Shown: positions 1 to 8,197 of the stretch, in pieces
Numbering within the stretch: position 1 is the stretch's first letter
How the letters are laid out: every line of letters begins with the position of its first letter
DNA from: Methanothrix harundinacea
GTDB taxonomy: Archaea; Halobacteriota; Methanosarcinia; Methanotrichales; Methanotrichaceae
Direction of reading: 5' to 3'
Length of the DNA stretch: 64,000 bases
Assembly (NCBI GenBank): GCA_002506535.1
Contig: DAXT01000013.1
Location: forward strand, 1-64,000
The notes under the pieces: generated by a model
What the model was told of the DNA's origin: nothing
Seen by the model: the letters and a program-made list of their open reading frames with translations, nothing else
The model's database searches: none
Translations under genes and position numbers: made by a program

Positions 1-1478
1 TCGACGACGGGCCAGGGCATCGATGATATGAGGACGTCTCTTCCCAGGACCATCCTGGCGATACCGAGGGCCGCCGCCTCCTTCTGGTGGACGAAGACGA
101 GCATGAAGAGGCTGACGAAGGTCCCGGTGACGAGCCCCGCGATCGCCCCGGCCTTCGTCGCCCGCTTCCAGAAGAGGGCGCACGAGTACATCGGGAGGAA
201 GGCGGCGGCGCAGAGGCCGAAGAAGATCGCAGTGCCGGGGGCTATGATGCTGGGGGGGAGGAAGTATCCCAGGATGACGGCCACCACCACGGCGATGATG
301 ATCCCGATCCGGGTTATCAGGATCGACCGGCCGCCCCTCGCCCCGACGACGGTCTCGTAGACGTCTCTACCTATGGCCGTCCCCTGGGCGTGGAACTGGG
401 AGCTCAACGTCGACATCGCCGCCGCGAGGAGGGTGAGCATGAAGATGTAGACGAACCATCCGGGCATAGCCGCGTTTATGTAGACGGGGATTATGCTGTC
501 GGAGTTCCCAGCGGCTGCGGCTATCGCTATGACGCCGTCTCTATCGAAGAAGTAGACGTTGGAGAGCGCTCCCACGACGAAGGCGACCCCCGTCATCATC
601 AGGATGAAGATCCCGCCGATGAGGACCGCCCTGTTCAGTTCCCTGCCCGACTTAACCGTCATGAACCTGACGACGAGCTGGGGCATCGCCAGAACCCCGA
701 TGCCGACGCCCAGGACGAGGGTCGAGACGAGGGTCCACCACCAGGCAGACCCGGCGGCCGGCATAGCCGTCCAGCCCAGATGGCCCATGGAGGCGAGGTT
801 TGCGGGGACGAGGGCCGCGAGGTTCGTCAGGGCCTGATGGGCATGAGTGATCCCTCCGAGATGGCTGTAGGTCATCACCAGGAGGAAGGCCATCCCCACG
901 AACATTATCGTCGCCTGGAAGGCGTCGGTATACATCACGCCCTTGAGGCCGCCGATGACGACGTAGGCGGCTATGATCAGGGAGAAGAGCATCAGGGCGA
1001 GGTTGAAGTCTATGGCGAGGGTCGTCTCGATGAACCTGGCGGCCCCTATCAGGACGACGGAGGCGTACATCGGCATCCCGACAAAGATCACAAGGCCGCT
1101 GAAGTACTGGATGAACCTGCTCTCAAACCTCCTGGCCAGAAGCTCCGGGAAGGTCATAGCCGAGAGGTTGTGGCCCATCTTTCTCGTCCTCTTGCCGAAT
1201 ACGACGAATGCGATGAATATCCCGACGAAGATGTTCAGGAAGGTCAGCCATAGAAGCCCCATGCCGAAGAGGCCTGCCACGCCGCCGAAGCCGACGATGG
1301 CTGAGGTGCTGATGAAGGTCGCACCGTAGCTCATGGCCATGACGTAGGGGTGGATCGTCCTTCCGCAAACCAGGTAGTCTTCGGAGTTGCAAGTCTCCCT
1401 CCATCCCTTATACCCCAGGTACCCGACCGCCAGGATGTAGACGAGGACCAATATGTTGAGATATACTATGTCGATCAA
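1..1478 (-). CDS. Sodium:solute symporter (SSS family), 3' end outside window
   Basis: About 492 codons are present; the C-terminus is cut off by the window edge. The protein is hydrophobic throughout, with roughly a dozen predicted membrane segments, and the second helix carries the small-residue pattern SYGATFISTSAIVGFGG typical of the Na+-binding core of SSS transporters (TC 2.A.21). It should import an organic solute with sodium; the substrate cannot be read from sequence, although SSS members move acetate and other monocarboxylates, proline, pantothenate or sugars. I start it at TTG 1478 because this codon overlaps the stop of the upstream accessory gene (shared TTGA) and follows a GGAG motif, which suggests translational coupling. 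It is transcribed with the accessory gene from the promoter region near 1700. Confidence 0.9.
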   Translation of the reverse strand, partial: MIDIVYLNILVLVYILAVGYLGYKGWRETCNSEDYLVCGRTIHPYVMAMSYGATFISTSAIVGFGGVAGLFGMGLLWLTFLNIFVGIFIAFVVFGKRTRKMGHNLSAMTFPELLARRFESRFIQYFSGLVIFVGMPMYASVVLIGAARFIETTLAIDFNLALMLFSLIIAAYVVIGGLKGVMYTDAFQATIMFVGMAFLLVMTYSHLGGITHAHQALTNLAALVPANLASMGHLGWTAMPAAGSAWWWTLVSTLVLGVGIGVLAMPQLVVRFMTVKSGRELNRAVLIGGIFILMMTGVAFVVGALSNVYFFDRDGVIAIAAAAGNSDSIIPVYINAAMPGWFVYIFMLTLLAAAMSTLSSQFHAQGTAIGRDVYETVVGARGGRSILITRIGIIIAVVVAVILGYFLPPSIIAPGTAIFFGLCAAAFLPMYSCALFWKRATKAGAIAGLVTGTFVSLFMLVFVHQKEAAALGIARMVLGRDVLISSMPWPVV

Positions 1479-1663
1479 AGCCCCAGCTCCTTCTCTTCCA
1501 TCCTAGCTTCCCCTTTCTCCCAGGAACATTCCTCACGAATTTCCTCGGCTTCCGTCTCCTGTCCCCTGTTCCAGTTGGCGAGGCCGTAGGCCACGCAGAG
1601 GAGAGCGCTCAGAAAGGATAGGAGATAGACGCCCCAGATCCACGGATCGTTTATGCCCAGCAT
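1475..1663 (-). CDS. Symporter small accessory protein
   Basis: A 62-residue protein with one membrane helix (about residues 9-29) followed by WNRGQ and a strongly acidic, glutamate-rich cytoplasmic tail. Short proteins of this shape are annotated as symporter small accessory proteins when they precede SSS genes in methanogens, comparable in position to the DUF485 partners of ActP in bacteria. Its stop overlaps the symporter start by four bases, so the two are made together and probably form one complex in the membrane. A GGTGG motif lies six bases before the ATG. The role (stability or gating of the transporter) is inference; family membership rests on shape, context and the N-terminal DPWIWG sequence. 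Confidence 0.75.
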   Translation of the reverse strand: MLGINDPWIWGVYLLSFLSALLCVAYGLANWNRGQETEAEEIREECSWEKGEARMEEKELGL

Positions 1664-1704
1664 GGTTCCACCAAATCTCGAAAGTCTGCGAAACGCCCAT
1701 TTTC

Positions 1705-1733
1705 ACGTGATAGCATGTTTCATTATATCACGT
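1705..1733. promoter_or_regulatory. Inverted repeat upstream of symporter operon
   Basis: ACGTGATA (1705-1712) is repeated in inverted form as TATCACGT (1726-1733); half-site starts are 21 bp apart, two helical turns. It sits 40-70 bp upstream of the accessory-protein start, overlapping the AT-rich sequence where the minus-strand TATA box should be. This fits an operator for a dimeric regulator that blocks the promoter. The regulator is unknown. Confidence 0.5.
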
Positions 1734-2184
1734 TATTAAAGATAACGATCGAACATTAAAAATTTTCATCAAAATATCCCTTCCAGAAGGGGGCAATATG
1801 CTGATATCTATTAAAAAATATGAGCTATCTTCATGAATTCGGCTTCCTGAATGTGCTGGGAGATCCTTCGAGATCTCCGTCTCATACTATTCGCAGGTCC
1901 CCAGGCTCAGGTCAAAATCCGGCCTTTCTCTGTCCCGTAGATAGGGCGCATTCCGGGATCAGATCGACTAGCGATGACCGGACGAGCTTCCATCCACGAA
2001 AGCGGATAATCTCTTTCGGGGAAGGTTTTTCTTCTAAAAGGGGTTTATGACCCCGCAGGTCCGTAAAATATCGCGGGTCCTGAGGGGATCGGGAAGACGC
2101 CGCTCTTACGAAAGGCATATCCTGTCCGGGGAGGGCCCTTAGGCTTAAGATGCGGCCTCGTAGATATTTGATGGAGAGTTCGAG
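1734..2184. other. Intergenic region, no convincing gene
   Basis: The stretch between the symporter operon and the hydratase gene is AT-rich from about 1730 to 1830 and then of normal composition. Open frames here lack ribosome-binding sites, and none resembles a protein I know. It probably holds the two divergent promoters and leader sequence. Confidence 0.5.
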
Positions 2185-2970
2185 ATGACGAGCGAAGAAG
2201 CCATCGACGATCTTGCGGAGAGATACCTCGCCGCAGAAGCCGACAGGTTCGCCCTGGAGCCCTTATCTGTCATCTGCCCCCATCTGACGGTGGAAGAGGC
2301 GTACCGGGTTCAGATGGCGATCGTGGCCAGAAAGGTCGGGACTGGGGAACGGATCGCCGGAAAGAAGGTGGGGGCGACCAACGAAGCGATACAGAGGGCT
2401 ATGAAGATCGACGAGCCGATATACGGCCACCTCTTCGTCGGCCAGAGGATATCCGACGGGGCGGAGGTATCCCTAACGGAGCTGATCCATCCACGGGTCG
2501 AATGCGAGATCGCCTTCACCCTGGATAAAGACCTCTGCGGCCCCGGGGTCACCGCCTCCGACGCCCTGGATGCTGTGGGGACGGTGGCGGCGGCCATCGA
2601 GATCAACGACTCCCGGACCAGGGGATGGGATATAGGGATCCGGGAGGTGGTCGCCGACAACGGCGTAGCCGCCCGGTTCCTCCTGGGAAGAAAGGAGGTC
2701 TCGCCAAACGGCCTCGACCTGCGGGAAGTCCGGGTGGTGATGGAGAAGAACGGCGTCGAGACGGCCCGGTCCAGGGGGGCGGCGATCCTGGGAGACCCGG
2801 CCCTATCCCTCGCATGGCTGGCGAACAAGATCGCTGAGGGGAACGGCGGCCTTGCGGCCGGGGAGGTCGTACTCGCCGGGTCGATGACCCCCATGACTCC
2901 GGCGGCAGCAGGCGACCTGGTGGAGGCGTCCTTCGACGGTCTGGGGAGTCTATCGGTCAGGTTCCGGTGA
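2185..2970 (+). CDS. 2-keto-4-pentenoate hydratase-like protein (MhpD type)
   Basis: A 261-residue member of the fumarylacetoacetate hydrolase superfamily, closest in pattern to 2-oxopent-4-enoate hydratase and 4-oxalocrotonate decarboxylase (MhpD, DmpE, DmpH). Seen: AGKKVGATN (about residues 52-60), the acidic metal-binding segment HPRVECEIAF (about 99-108), EINDSR (about 140-145), and a C-terminal LAAGEVVLAGSMTP segment; these are the family's active-site regions. Length is normal for the family. A GGAGAG motif lies about seven bases before the ATG. In bacteria these enzymes act late in meta-cleavage of aromatics, but no dioxygenase or aldolase gene is nearby and a methanogen would not run that oxygen-dependent route, so the physiological substrate here is unknown. 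Confidence 0.85.
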   Translation: MTSEEAIDDLAERYLAAEADRFALEPLSVICPHLTVEEAYRVQMAIVARKVGTGERIAGKKVGATNEAIQRAMKIDEPIYGHLFVGQRISDGAEVSLTELIHPRVECEIAFTLDKDLCGPGVTASDALDAVGTVAAAIEINDSRTRGWDIGIREVVADNGVAARFLLGRKEVSPNGLDLREVRVVMEKNGVETARSRGAAILGDPALSLAWLANKIAEGNGGLAAGEVVLAGSMTPMTPAAAGDLVEASFDGLGSLSVRFR

Positions 2971-3064
2971 AGGCGGGATGGGGATGGCCCCACCCACGGG
3001 GCCTATCCACCGAATACAGACCCCATCTTCCCTCCCCCTCCACCACCACCTCTTATTCCGAACT

Positions 3065-3505
3065 TCACTCTCCAAGCTCTGAGGTGCAGCGGGGGCAGCG
3101 GGTCGCCTCCAGGGGGATGCTCTCCTTGCAGTATGGGCAGACCTTGGTATTGGGGGGAGCAGCCTCTTCCTTCCTCTTCATCTTGTTGACCTGTCTCACC
3201 ATCAGGAATATGACGAAGGCGACGATGATGAAGTCGATGATGGTGTTGAAGAAGATCCCGTAGTTGATGGTGGGCGCTCCTGCCGCCTGGGCCTCGGCGA
3301 GGGTGGCGTAAGAGACCCCGGAGAGGGATATGAAGAGGTTTGCGAAGTCGACTCCTCCGAGGAGCATCCCCACCGGCGGCATGATGACGTCGTTGACCAG
3401 AGACGTGATGATCTTCCCGAAGGCGAGGCCCAGTACGATCCCTATCGCCATATCCAGGACGTTCCCCTTCATGGCGAATTCCTTGAACTCTTTCATCATT
3501 CCCAT
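3065..3505 (-). CDS. mscL: Large-conductance mechanosensitive channel with C-terminal zinc ribbon
   Basis: 146 residues. The amphipathic N-terminus MKEFKEFAMKGNVLDMAIG leads into TM1 (about 16-45), then a periplasmic loop and TM2 (about 83-105), which is the MscL plan. The protein forms a pentameric pore that opens under membrane tension and releases solutes during osmotic downshock. After TM2 a basic stretch is followed by a short zinc-ribbon-like tail with CPYC and CPRC (about residues 127-142), an addition found in some prokaryotic MscL proteins. GGTGAT lies six bases before the ATG. It stands alone, transcribed away from the TRAP binding-protein gene. Confidence 0.95.
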   Translation of the reverse strand: MGMMKEFKEFAMKGNVLDMAIGIVLGLAFGKIITSLVNDVIMPPVGMLLGGVDFANLFISLSGVSYATLAEAQAAGAPTINYGIFFNTIIDFIIVAFVIFLMVRQVNKMKRKEEAAPPNTKVCPYCKESIPLEATRCPRCTSELGE

Positions 3506-3540
3506 CTGATATCACCTTCCCAAAATCGGTTCAATTAATT

Positions 3541-3566
3541 GATACAGCTTTTATGTGAACTGTATC
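3541..3566. promoter_or_regulatory. Inverted repeat upstream of mscL
   Basis: GATACAG (3541-3547) and CTGTATC (3560-3566) form a 7-bp inverted repeat with a 12-bp spacer, 36-61 bp before the mscL start codon. The spacer and flanks are AT-rich, so it overlaps the likely promoter. It could be an operator or chance. Confidence 0.3.
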
Positions 3567-3611
3567 CATATAAATGTATTCTCAAACTCAAATCGGTAGC
3601 GTTCATCTGGG

Positions 3612-3630
3612 TACTAAAAAAAAGAGGGCG
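3612..3630 (-). terminator. Oligo-T terminator of the TRAP binding-protein gene
   Basis: On the minus strand a run of eight T residues (3623-3616) lies about 115 bases downstream of the stop codon at 3737. Archaeal RNA polymerase terminates at such T runs without a hairpin. Confidence 0.45.
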
Positions 3631-3736
3631 CAATCTCCCCTTGAATCATCCCTCCCAATCCCTCCCCGGCTATATGGGATGGTTGATGGGCGGTGGGGGG
3701 CTTCTCCCCAATCATCAGAATACCGGAGAGGAGATC

Positions 3737-4810
3737 TCACCTCCACTCCGGCGGAAAGGCGACGAAGGAGACGCCGTTCCTCTCGCACTCCTCGTTAAAG
3801 ATCTCGACGGCCTTCCTCGCCGGAAGGCCCTCGCCCTCCAGCTGCGCGACCCACTCCCGGGTCACGTTCGCGAAGGCCGCGTGCCACCTGGCCACCTCCT
3901 CGGGGGGCAGGGTGAGGAGGACGACCCCGCTCTCGTTCAGCTCGGCCATGATCCCGTCGTAGGTCCCTTTCGTCATCCCGCCCGTCGTCCGATACGGGTT
4001 GCCGCAGACCTCTTCAATGACCGTTCGAAGGTCTTCGGGGGTCCTCTCCCAGGCTTCGAGGTTCATGAAGAGCCCCTCCCCGACGCAGCCGAAGGAGATG
4101 AGGGTGCAGTGGTCGGCTACCCCCGCTAGGCCGAAGGACTGTATCATGGAGGGGCAGGTGACTATCCCGTCGATCGTCCCGTCCTCCATCGCCTCCCGGA
4201 CGGAGTCGAGGGGCATAAAGACCGGGACCGCACCGATCGCCTCGATGCACCTCGTCTGGAGGCCCCCGGGGGTTCTTATCCGCAGTCCGCCTGCATCCTC
4301 CAGGGTCTCGACGGGCTCTTTTGTCCAGAGGTGGGAGTTGACGCAGGGGTTCACCTCCAGCACCAGAACATCGGCAAACTCCCCCCGGAGGGCCCGGTCG
4401 TATACGGCTCTTCCTATATCCGTCGCCGTCTCCTTATCCTCGATGGACGCAGGGAGGGATAAGACGTCGGATAAGGGGAACCTTCCGGGCGTCCAGGTGA
4501 GGGTGGCGTATCCCATATCCGAGCGGCCGGAGGCGACCAGGTCGTAATGTTCGGGCCCCGGCCCCAGGGCCCCGCCATCGAATAAGGTCCAGGAGATCCT
4601 GCCGCCGCTTTTCTCCTCCAGGGCCTGGAGGACCGGGATCCAGACGGTCTGGACCTCGGGGCTGTCGTGGAGGTGCCAGGTGCTGAAGTTTATGCTCATC
4701 TTCTCCCCAGCCACTGGGATATCGGAGGGGTTGCTGGTGCCGATACCGCCGGCGACGAAGAGGCAGGCCAGGATGATCGACGACGGTAATCTTAAGCTGC
4801 TCATTCTCAT
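3737..4810 (-). CDS. TRAP transporter solute-binding protein (DctP family)
   Basis: A 357-residue extracytoplasmic protein with a hydrophobic signal segment (about residues 9-24). The mature part matches the DctP fold: an N-terminal FSTWHLHDSPEVQ strand-helix unit, the substrate-binding arginine region GGLRIRTPGG (about 183-192), the DSVREAMEDGTIDGI segment and the long C-terminal helices. TRAP systems take up organic acids with a DctQ/DctM membrane pair driven by an ion gradient. No dctQ or dctM gene is in this window, so the protein is either an orphan or works with distant subunits. ATG 4810 and ATG 4804 are both possible starts after GGAGGAG. TRAP proteins are uncommon in methanogens, so transfer from bacteria is plausible though composition is like the neighbours. 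Confidence 0.85.
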   Translation of the reverse strand: MRMSSLRLPSSIILACLFVAGGIGTSNPSDIPVAGEKMSINFSTWHLHDSPEVQTVWIPVLQALEEKSGGRISWTLFDGGALGPGPEHYDLVASGRSDMGYATLTWTPGRFPLSDVLSLPASIEDKETATDIGRAVYDRALRGEFADVLVLEVNPCVNSHLWTKEPVETLEDAGGLRIRTPGGLQTRCIEAIGAVPVFMPLDSVREAMEDGTIDGIVTCPSMIQSFGLAGVADHCTLISFGCVGEGLFMNLEAWERTPEDLRTVIEEVCGNPYRTTGGMTKGTYDGIMAELNESGVVLLTLPPEEVARWHAAFANVTREWVAQLEGEGLPARKAVEIFNEECERNGVSFVAFPPEWR

Positions 4811-4946
4811 GCTCCTCCTCCAGACCTTCTCACCTGTTCAACCTGTTCGTCCAGATGACCTGGCCTGGACCATGCCGCATCCTCCGGTCCGGACCGGTCC
4901 GTCAACGGTTGACATCATAAGCGTCTATCTCCCTTCCCAAGCCTCC

Positions 4947-6638
4947 CTATCTCCTCCGGAGACGATCGACCTCCGCCCCCAGGATCCTCTCCAGTACGGC
5001 GAGGGTGCAGGCGTAGGTCGCTTCGATCCCCTCGTATCCGAGGCTCTTGCTGAGGAGGCTCACCCTCTGGCTGTAGGGGGTGTCGGAGGCGTAGTGGAGG
5101 ACTCCAAGGTCCATATCCCTCCGGCCAGGGAGCCGCGAGATCTCGCCACCTTTGCCCTCCCCTGGCATGCGTTCCCGGAGGGCGGATAGGTAGGGGCCCG
5201 CCTCCATCTCGATGCTGTTATAATCCTCCCGTTTGAACTCCTCCATCATCTCTCGGTTGTGGAGGAAAGTGCCCCTCACCGTCACAGCCTTCTGGTCTTC
5301 GAAGACGGCGGCCTCCCGGAGATGGTCCCTCACCTCCCTCAGGGTGAAGCAGTTCTTGAACTTGAAGAGCCGGCCTGAGTGGACGTCCCAGACGACGGTC
5401 GGGATCATCACGTCCCCCAGGCGGCCGTACATCGTCGCTGCCTTCCCCATGACGTAGACTCCCAGGAGATCCCGGTGGGCGAGGATCACCTCCGAGAGGA
5501 GGCGATGGGCAGCGAGGCCCAGGGGGTAGTCGACGTTCAGTATCAGGGCCCGGCTCTCGGCGAGGGTGGAGACGTCCCCGACTGTGAGCCGCCCGTCGAT
5601 CCGGTCGGGATCGAGCCTTCCGATCTCGACGACCTGAGCCCGGAGATCGACGAACATCGACCTCTCGTGCCGCCAGATCCCCACCTCCTCCTCGGCGGAT
5701 CGCAGGGCAGCGGATAGCCTCCCGCCGGACCGGAGATATCCCTGGGCGGAGTAGTAGAGGAGGTTGTCGACGAAGCCGGGGTCGTCGTCCCGGAGGATCT
5801 CCCACCTCTTCCTGAGCCGCTGGTCCCGGAGGGCGAAAGCCAGAATCTCCTCCCGGTTATCGGCCGCAAAGCCGGAGAGGAGGTTTGGGAGGCTGTGGTC
5901 GTTGCTGGAGACGAAGTAAACGGGCCGACCCTGTACCCCTAGATCCCGAAAATGGTTGAGGAACTCGTCCAGCCAGGAGGCGACGGCCTCCCGGCCTTCG
6001 CCAGGGGAGGCCAAAGCGAGCTCGAGGGTGATATCCTTGGGTCCTCTGGCGATGGCCGAGAGCTTCTCCCTCCAGCCATCCCCCCAGGTCTTGGTCATCA
6101 TATCCCAGTCCTCCCTCGATATCCTCAGCACCCGTCTCACCTCCTCTCCTGAGCTGAGCTCGGGGCTCTTTGATATCGCCCTGCCGATGTCGGAGCCGGC
6201 GAGCCTGGAATGCATCTTGTTCCACTCAATCTGATAGCAGGTGAGGGCGGGGATGAGATCGTCGAGGTCCGAAGGGCTGGATATGGTGGCGGCAAGTATC
6301 GATCGCCCGTCGAAGAGGGTCAGCCGGCGCCGGGAGAGAGCCCGGACATGCTGGCAGAGGGAGGGTTCGATCAGCCCCGAGGATCGGAGGGCAGCGTCGC
6401 CGTCGCCCATCACCACCCTCTCGACTCCCGCCATGCAGTCGGGAAGCCTCCTCGCCGAGTAGAGGAAGGCGGAGGCGTCCACCTCGGCGGAGGGCGCCAG
6501 GGGGTGGAGGCTCGATCCCATCCTGGCATGCCCCTCCTCCAGGAGGTGGAGCCTGAGGGGGCCCCGCCTCAGGAGGTCGCGGTAAAGTCTGATGTGATCC
6601 TCGATCGGCCCGTCTTTCAATCTCATCACCGATCGCAC
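4947..6638 (-). CDS. Uncharacterised protein with nucleoside-phosphorylase-like C-terminal domain
   Basis: 563 residues. The N-terminal ~340 residues are mostly helical and match nothing I recognise. The C-terminal part (about 365-555) resembles the purine nucleoside phosphorylase/AMP nucleosidase superfamily: YVMGKAATMYGRLGDVMIP (395-413) corresponds to the GKxxxxGxxGDVxIP glycine-rich region, and NSIEMEAGPYLSAL (474-487) to the EMEA motif that holds the ribose. It begins four bases after the purine permease stop, so both belong to one operon; GTG 6638 or ATG 6626 may be the start. The context suggests cleavage of a purine nucleoside or nucleotide to feed the permease/adenine deaminase pathway. 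Specificity is unknown and the fold assignment needs checking; large uncharacterised homologues of ~560 residues exist in bacteria. Confidence 0.65.
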   Translation of the reverse strand: MRSVMRLKDGPIEDHIRLYRDLLRRGPLRLHLLEEGHARMGSSLHPLAPSAEVDASAFLYSARRLPDCMAGVERVVMGDGDAALRSSGLIEPSLCQHVRALSRRRLTLFDGRSILAATISSPSDLDDLIPALTCYQIEWNKMHSRLAGSDIGRAISKSPELSSGEEVRRVLRISREDWDMMTKTWGDGWREKLSAIARGPKDITLELALASPGEGREAVASWLDEFLNHFRDLGVQGRPVYFVSSNDHSLPNLLSGFAADNREEILAFALRDQRLRKRWEILRDDDPGFVDNLLYYSAQGYLRSGGRLSAALRSAEEEVGIWRHERSMFVDLRAQVVEIGRLDPDRIDGRLTVGDVSTLAESRALILNVDYPLGLAAHRLLSEVILAHRDLLGVYVMGKAATMYGRLGDVMIPTVVWDVHSGRLFKFKNCFTLREVRDHLREAAVFEDQKAVTVRGTFLHNREMMEEFKREDYNSIEMEAGPYLSALRERMPGEGKGGEISRLPGRRDMDLGVLHYASDTPYSQRVSLLSKSLGYEGIEATYACTLAVLERILGAEVDRLRRR

Positions 6639-6642
6639 CCTT

Positions 6643-7980
6643 TCAATGAACGAACCGCTCCAGGTCTATCAGCAGGAGGAGGGAGAGGAGGGCCATCGCC
6701 CACATCGCCGGGGGCACCTGTCCCCTCTTGCCGCAGGCCGTCTTCAGGACCGTCCAGCTGAGGCACCCCCAGATTATCCCCTGGGTTATCGAGTAGGTGA
6801 GGGGCATCAGGAACATCGCCAGGAAGAAGGGGATGGCGTCATCGAGCCTCTCCCACCGGACGCGGATGAGGGGCCTCAGCATGAAGACCCCCACCAGGAC
6901 CAGGACGGGAGCCGTAGCCAGAGGCGGTACGAGGGCGAGGATGGGGGATAGAAAGAGGAACGGCAGGAAGAGGAGCCCCGCCACAACCGCCGAAAGGCCC
7001 GTCCTCCCCCCCTCCTGGACCCCGGCGGCGGACTCGACGTAGCAGGTGGCCGGGCTGGTTCCAAGGAAGGCCGAGGCTATGACCCCCACGGCGTTCGCCT
7101 TCAGGCTTCTGCCGAGGTTCCTGGGGTCCCCCTCCTCATCGATGAGGTTTCCGGCCTCGCAGACCCCGACGCAGGTGGCGAGGCTGTCGAAGAGGCAGGA
7201 CGAGAGCAAGACGAAGATGACGGGCCAGAGGGAGATCCTCAGGGACCCCAGAAGGTCGAGCTGGAGGAGGAGGCTGAAGTCGGGGGCGGACCACCACCCG
7301 TTCGCGAGGGCGGGCGGGCCCATCCCCAGGGCGCTCTCCATCCCCCAGGCGAGGAGGGCGGTGGCTCCGATCCCCAGGATGAGGCTTCCCCGGACCCTCC
7401 TCACCACCAGGACGGCGGTAAAGATGAACCCGGCCAAAAAGGTCAGGGTTGTGGCGTTGATCTTCCCCCAGCCCAGTACCCCGCTCTCCAGGGGGACGAC
7501 GAAACCCGCGGACTGAAAGCCCAGGGATGCGATGAAGAGGCCGATCCCGCCAGCAAAGCCGTACCGGAGCATCGGTGGGACCCCCTCCAGGATCAGCTTT
7601 CTCCTGTCGAGGAGGGTCAGGAGGAGGAAGATCGCCCCGGCCCAAAAGACGCAGCCGAGGGCCGTCTCCCAGGGGACGGCCTCCACCTTCACCACGGTGT
7701 AGGCGAAGAGGTAGTTGATGCTCATCCCCGGAGCCACCACAATCGGATTTTTGGCGTAGACCCCCATCAGGATGCTGGAGAAGGCGCTGACTACGACGGT
7801 GGCGGTCAGGACGGCGCCGTAAGGGAGCCCCGCCTCCGAGAGGACGGCGGGGTTAACGAGGATTATGTACATCGCCGCGAGGAAGGCGGTGGCCCCCGCC
7901 AGAGCCTCGGTCTTGATCTCGGTCCCGTTGTTGTAGAGGTCGAAGATCCTGGAGATCCTCGTTGTCAAGTCCAGTCCCAT
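6643..7980 (-). CDS. NCS2/AzgA-type purine (adenine, guanine, hypoxanthine) permease
   Basis: 445 residues from ATG 7980, with some 12-13 hydrophobic segments. The opening FDLYNNGTEIKTEALAGATAFLAAMYII and the APGMSINYLFAYTVV segment (about residues 85-99) are diagnostic of the AzgA/PbuG branch of NCS2 permeases, which take up adenine, guanine or hypoxanthine with protons. I use ATG 7980 because it gives the family's usual N-terminus; a GTG at 8016 would add 12 residues, and the GGAGGG before 7980 is unusually close. Downstream and four bases away is the phosphorylase-like gene; divergent is adenine deaminase. Together they form a purine uptake and salvage module. Confidence 0.9.
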   Translation of the reverse strand: MGLDLTTRISRIFDLYNNGTEIKTEALAGATAFLAAMYIILVNPAVLSEAGLPYGAVLTATVVVSAFSSILMGVYAKNPIVVAPGMSINYLFAYTVVKVEAVPWETALGCVFWAGAIFLLLTLLDRRKLILEGVPPMLRYGFAGGIGLFIASLGFQSAGFVVPLESGVLGWGKINATTLTFLAGFIFTAVLVVRRVRGSLILGIGATALLAWGMESALGMGPPALANGWWSAPDFSLLLQLDLLGSLRISLWPVIFVLLSSCLFDSLATCVGVCEAGNLIDEEGDPRNLGRSLKANAVGVIASAFLGTSPATCYVESAAGVQEGGRTGLSAVVAGLLFLPFLFLSPILALVPPLATAPVLVLVGVFMLRPLIRVRWERLDDAIPFFLAMFLMPLTYSITQGIIWGCLSWTVLKTACGKRGQVPPAMWAMALLSLLLLIDLERFVH

Positions 7981-8028
7981 CCCTCCTATCGATCTTTGCC
8001 GATCTGATCCGGTCACCTCTGACCCCGT

Positions 8029-8056
8029 CGGATCGGATCTTCTCTGATCCGATCCG
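8029..8056. promoter_or_regulatory. Perfect 28-bp inverted repeat between purine genes
   Basis: CGGATCGGATC (8029-8039) and GATCCGATCCG (8046-8056) are exact inverted copies separated by six bases. The element lies between the divergent purine permease and adenine deaminase genes, and further CTGATCCG copies occur at 8004, 8044 and 8064. It could be an operator for a purine-responsive repressor controlling both directions, or fold as an RNA hairpin in either leader. Only the symmetry is observed; function is inferred from position. Confidence 0.5.
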
Positions 8057-8197
8057 CGCTGATCTGATCCGCTTCTTCCTATTCTCCTTCGTCCCTGAAG
8101 TTAAGACGGTTTTGATTCGGTCCGATCCGGAGGAAAAGGATAAAACCGGCCTTGACCTTCGTCCTCGAAGAAGAGCGGATCAAACCGGTGAACTCCC

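Noticed and set aside
87..1253. Long plus-strand open frame of 388 codons
   Set aside because: It is antisense to the symporter gene; the protein is a low-complexity Asp/Gly/Arg-rich sequence, typical of the antisense shadow of a GC-rich gene.
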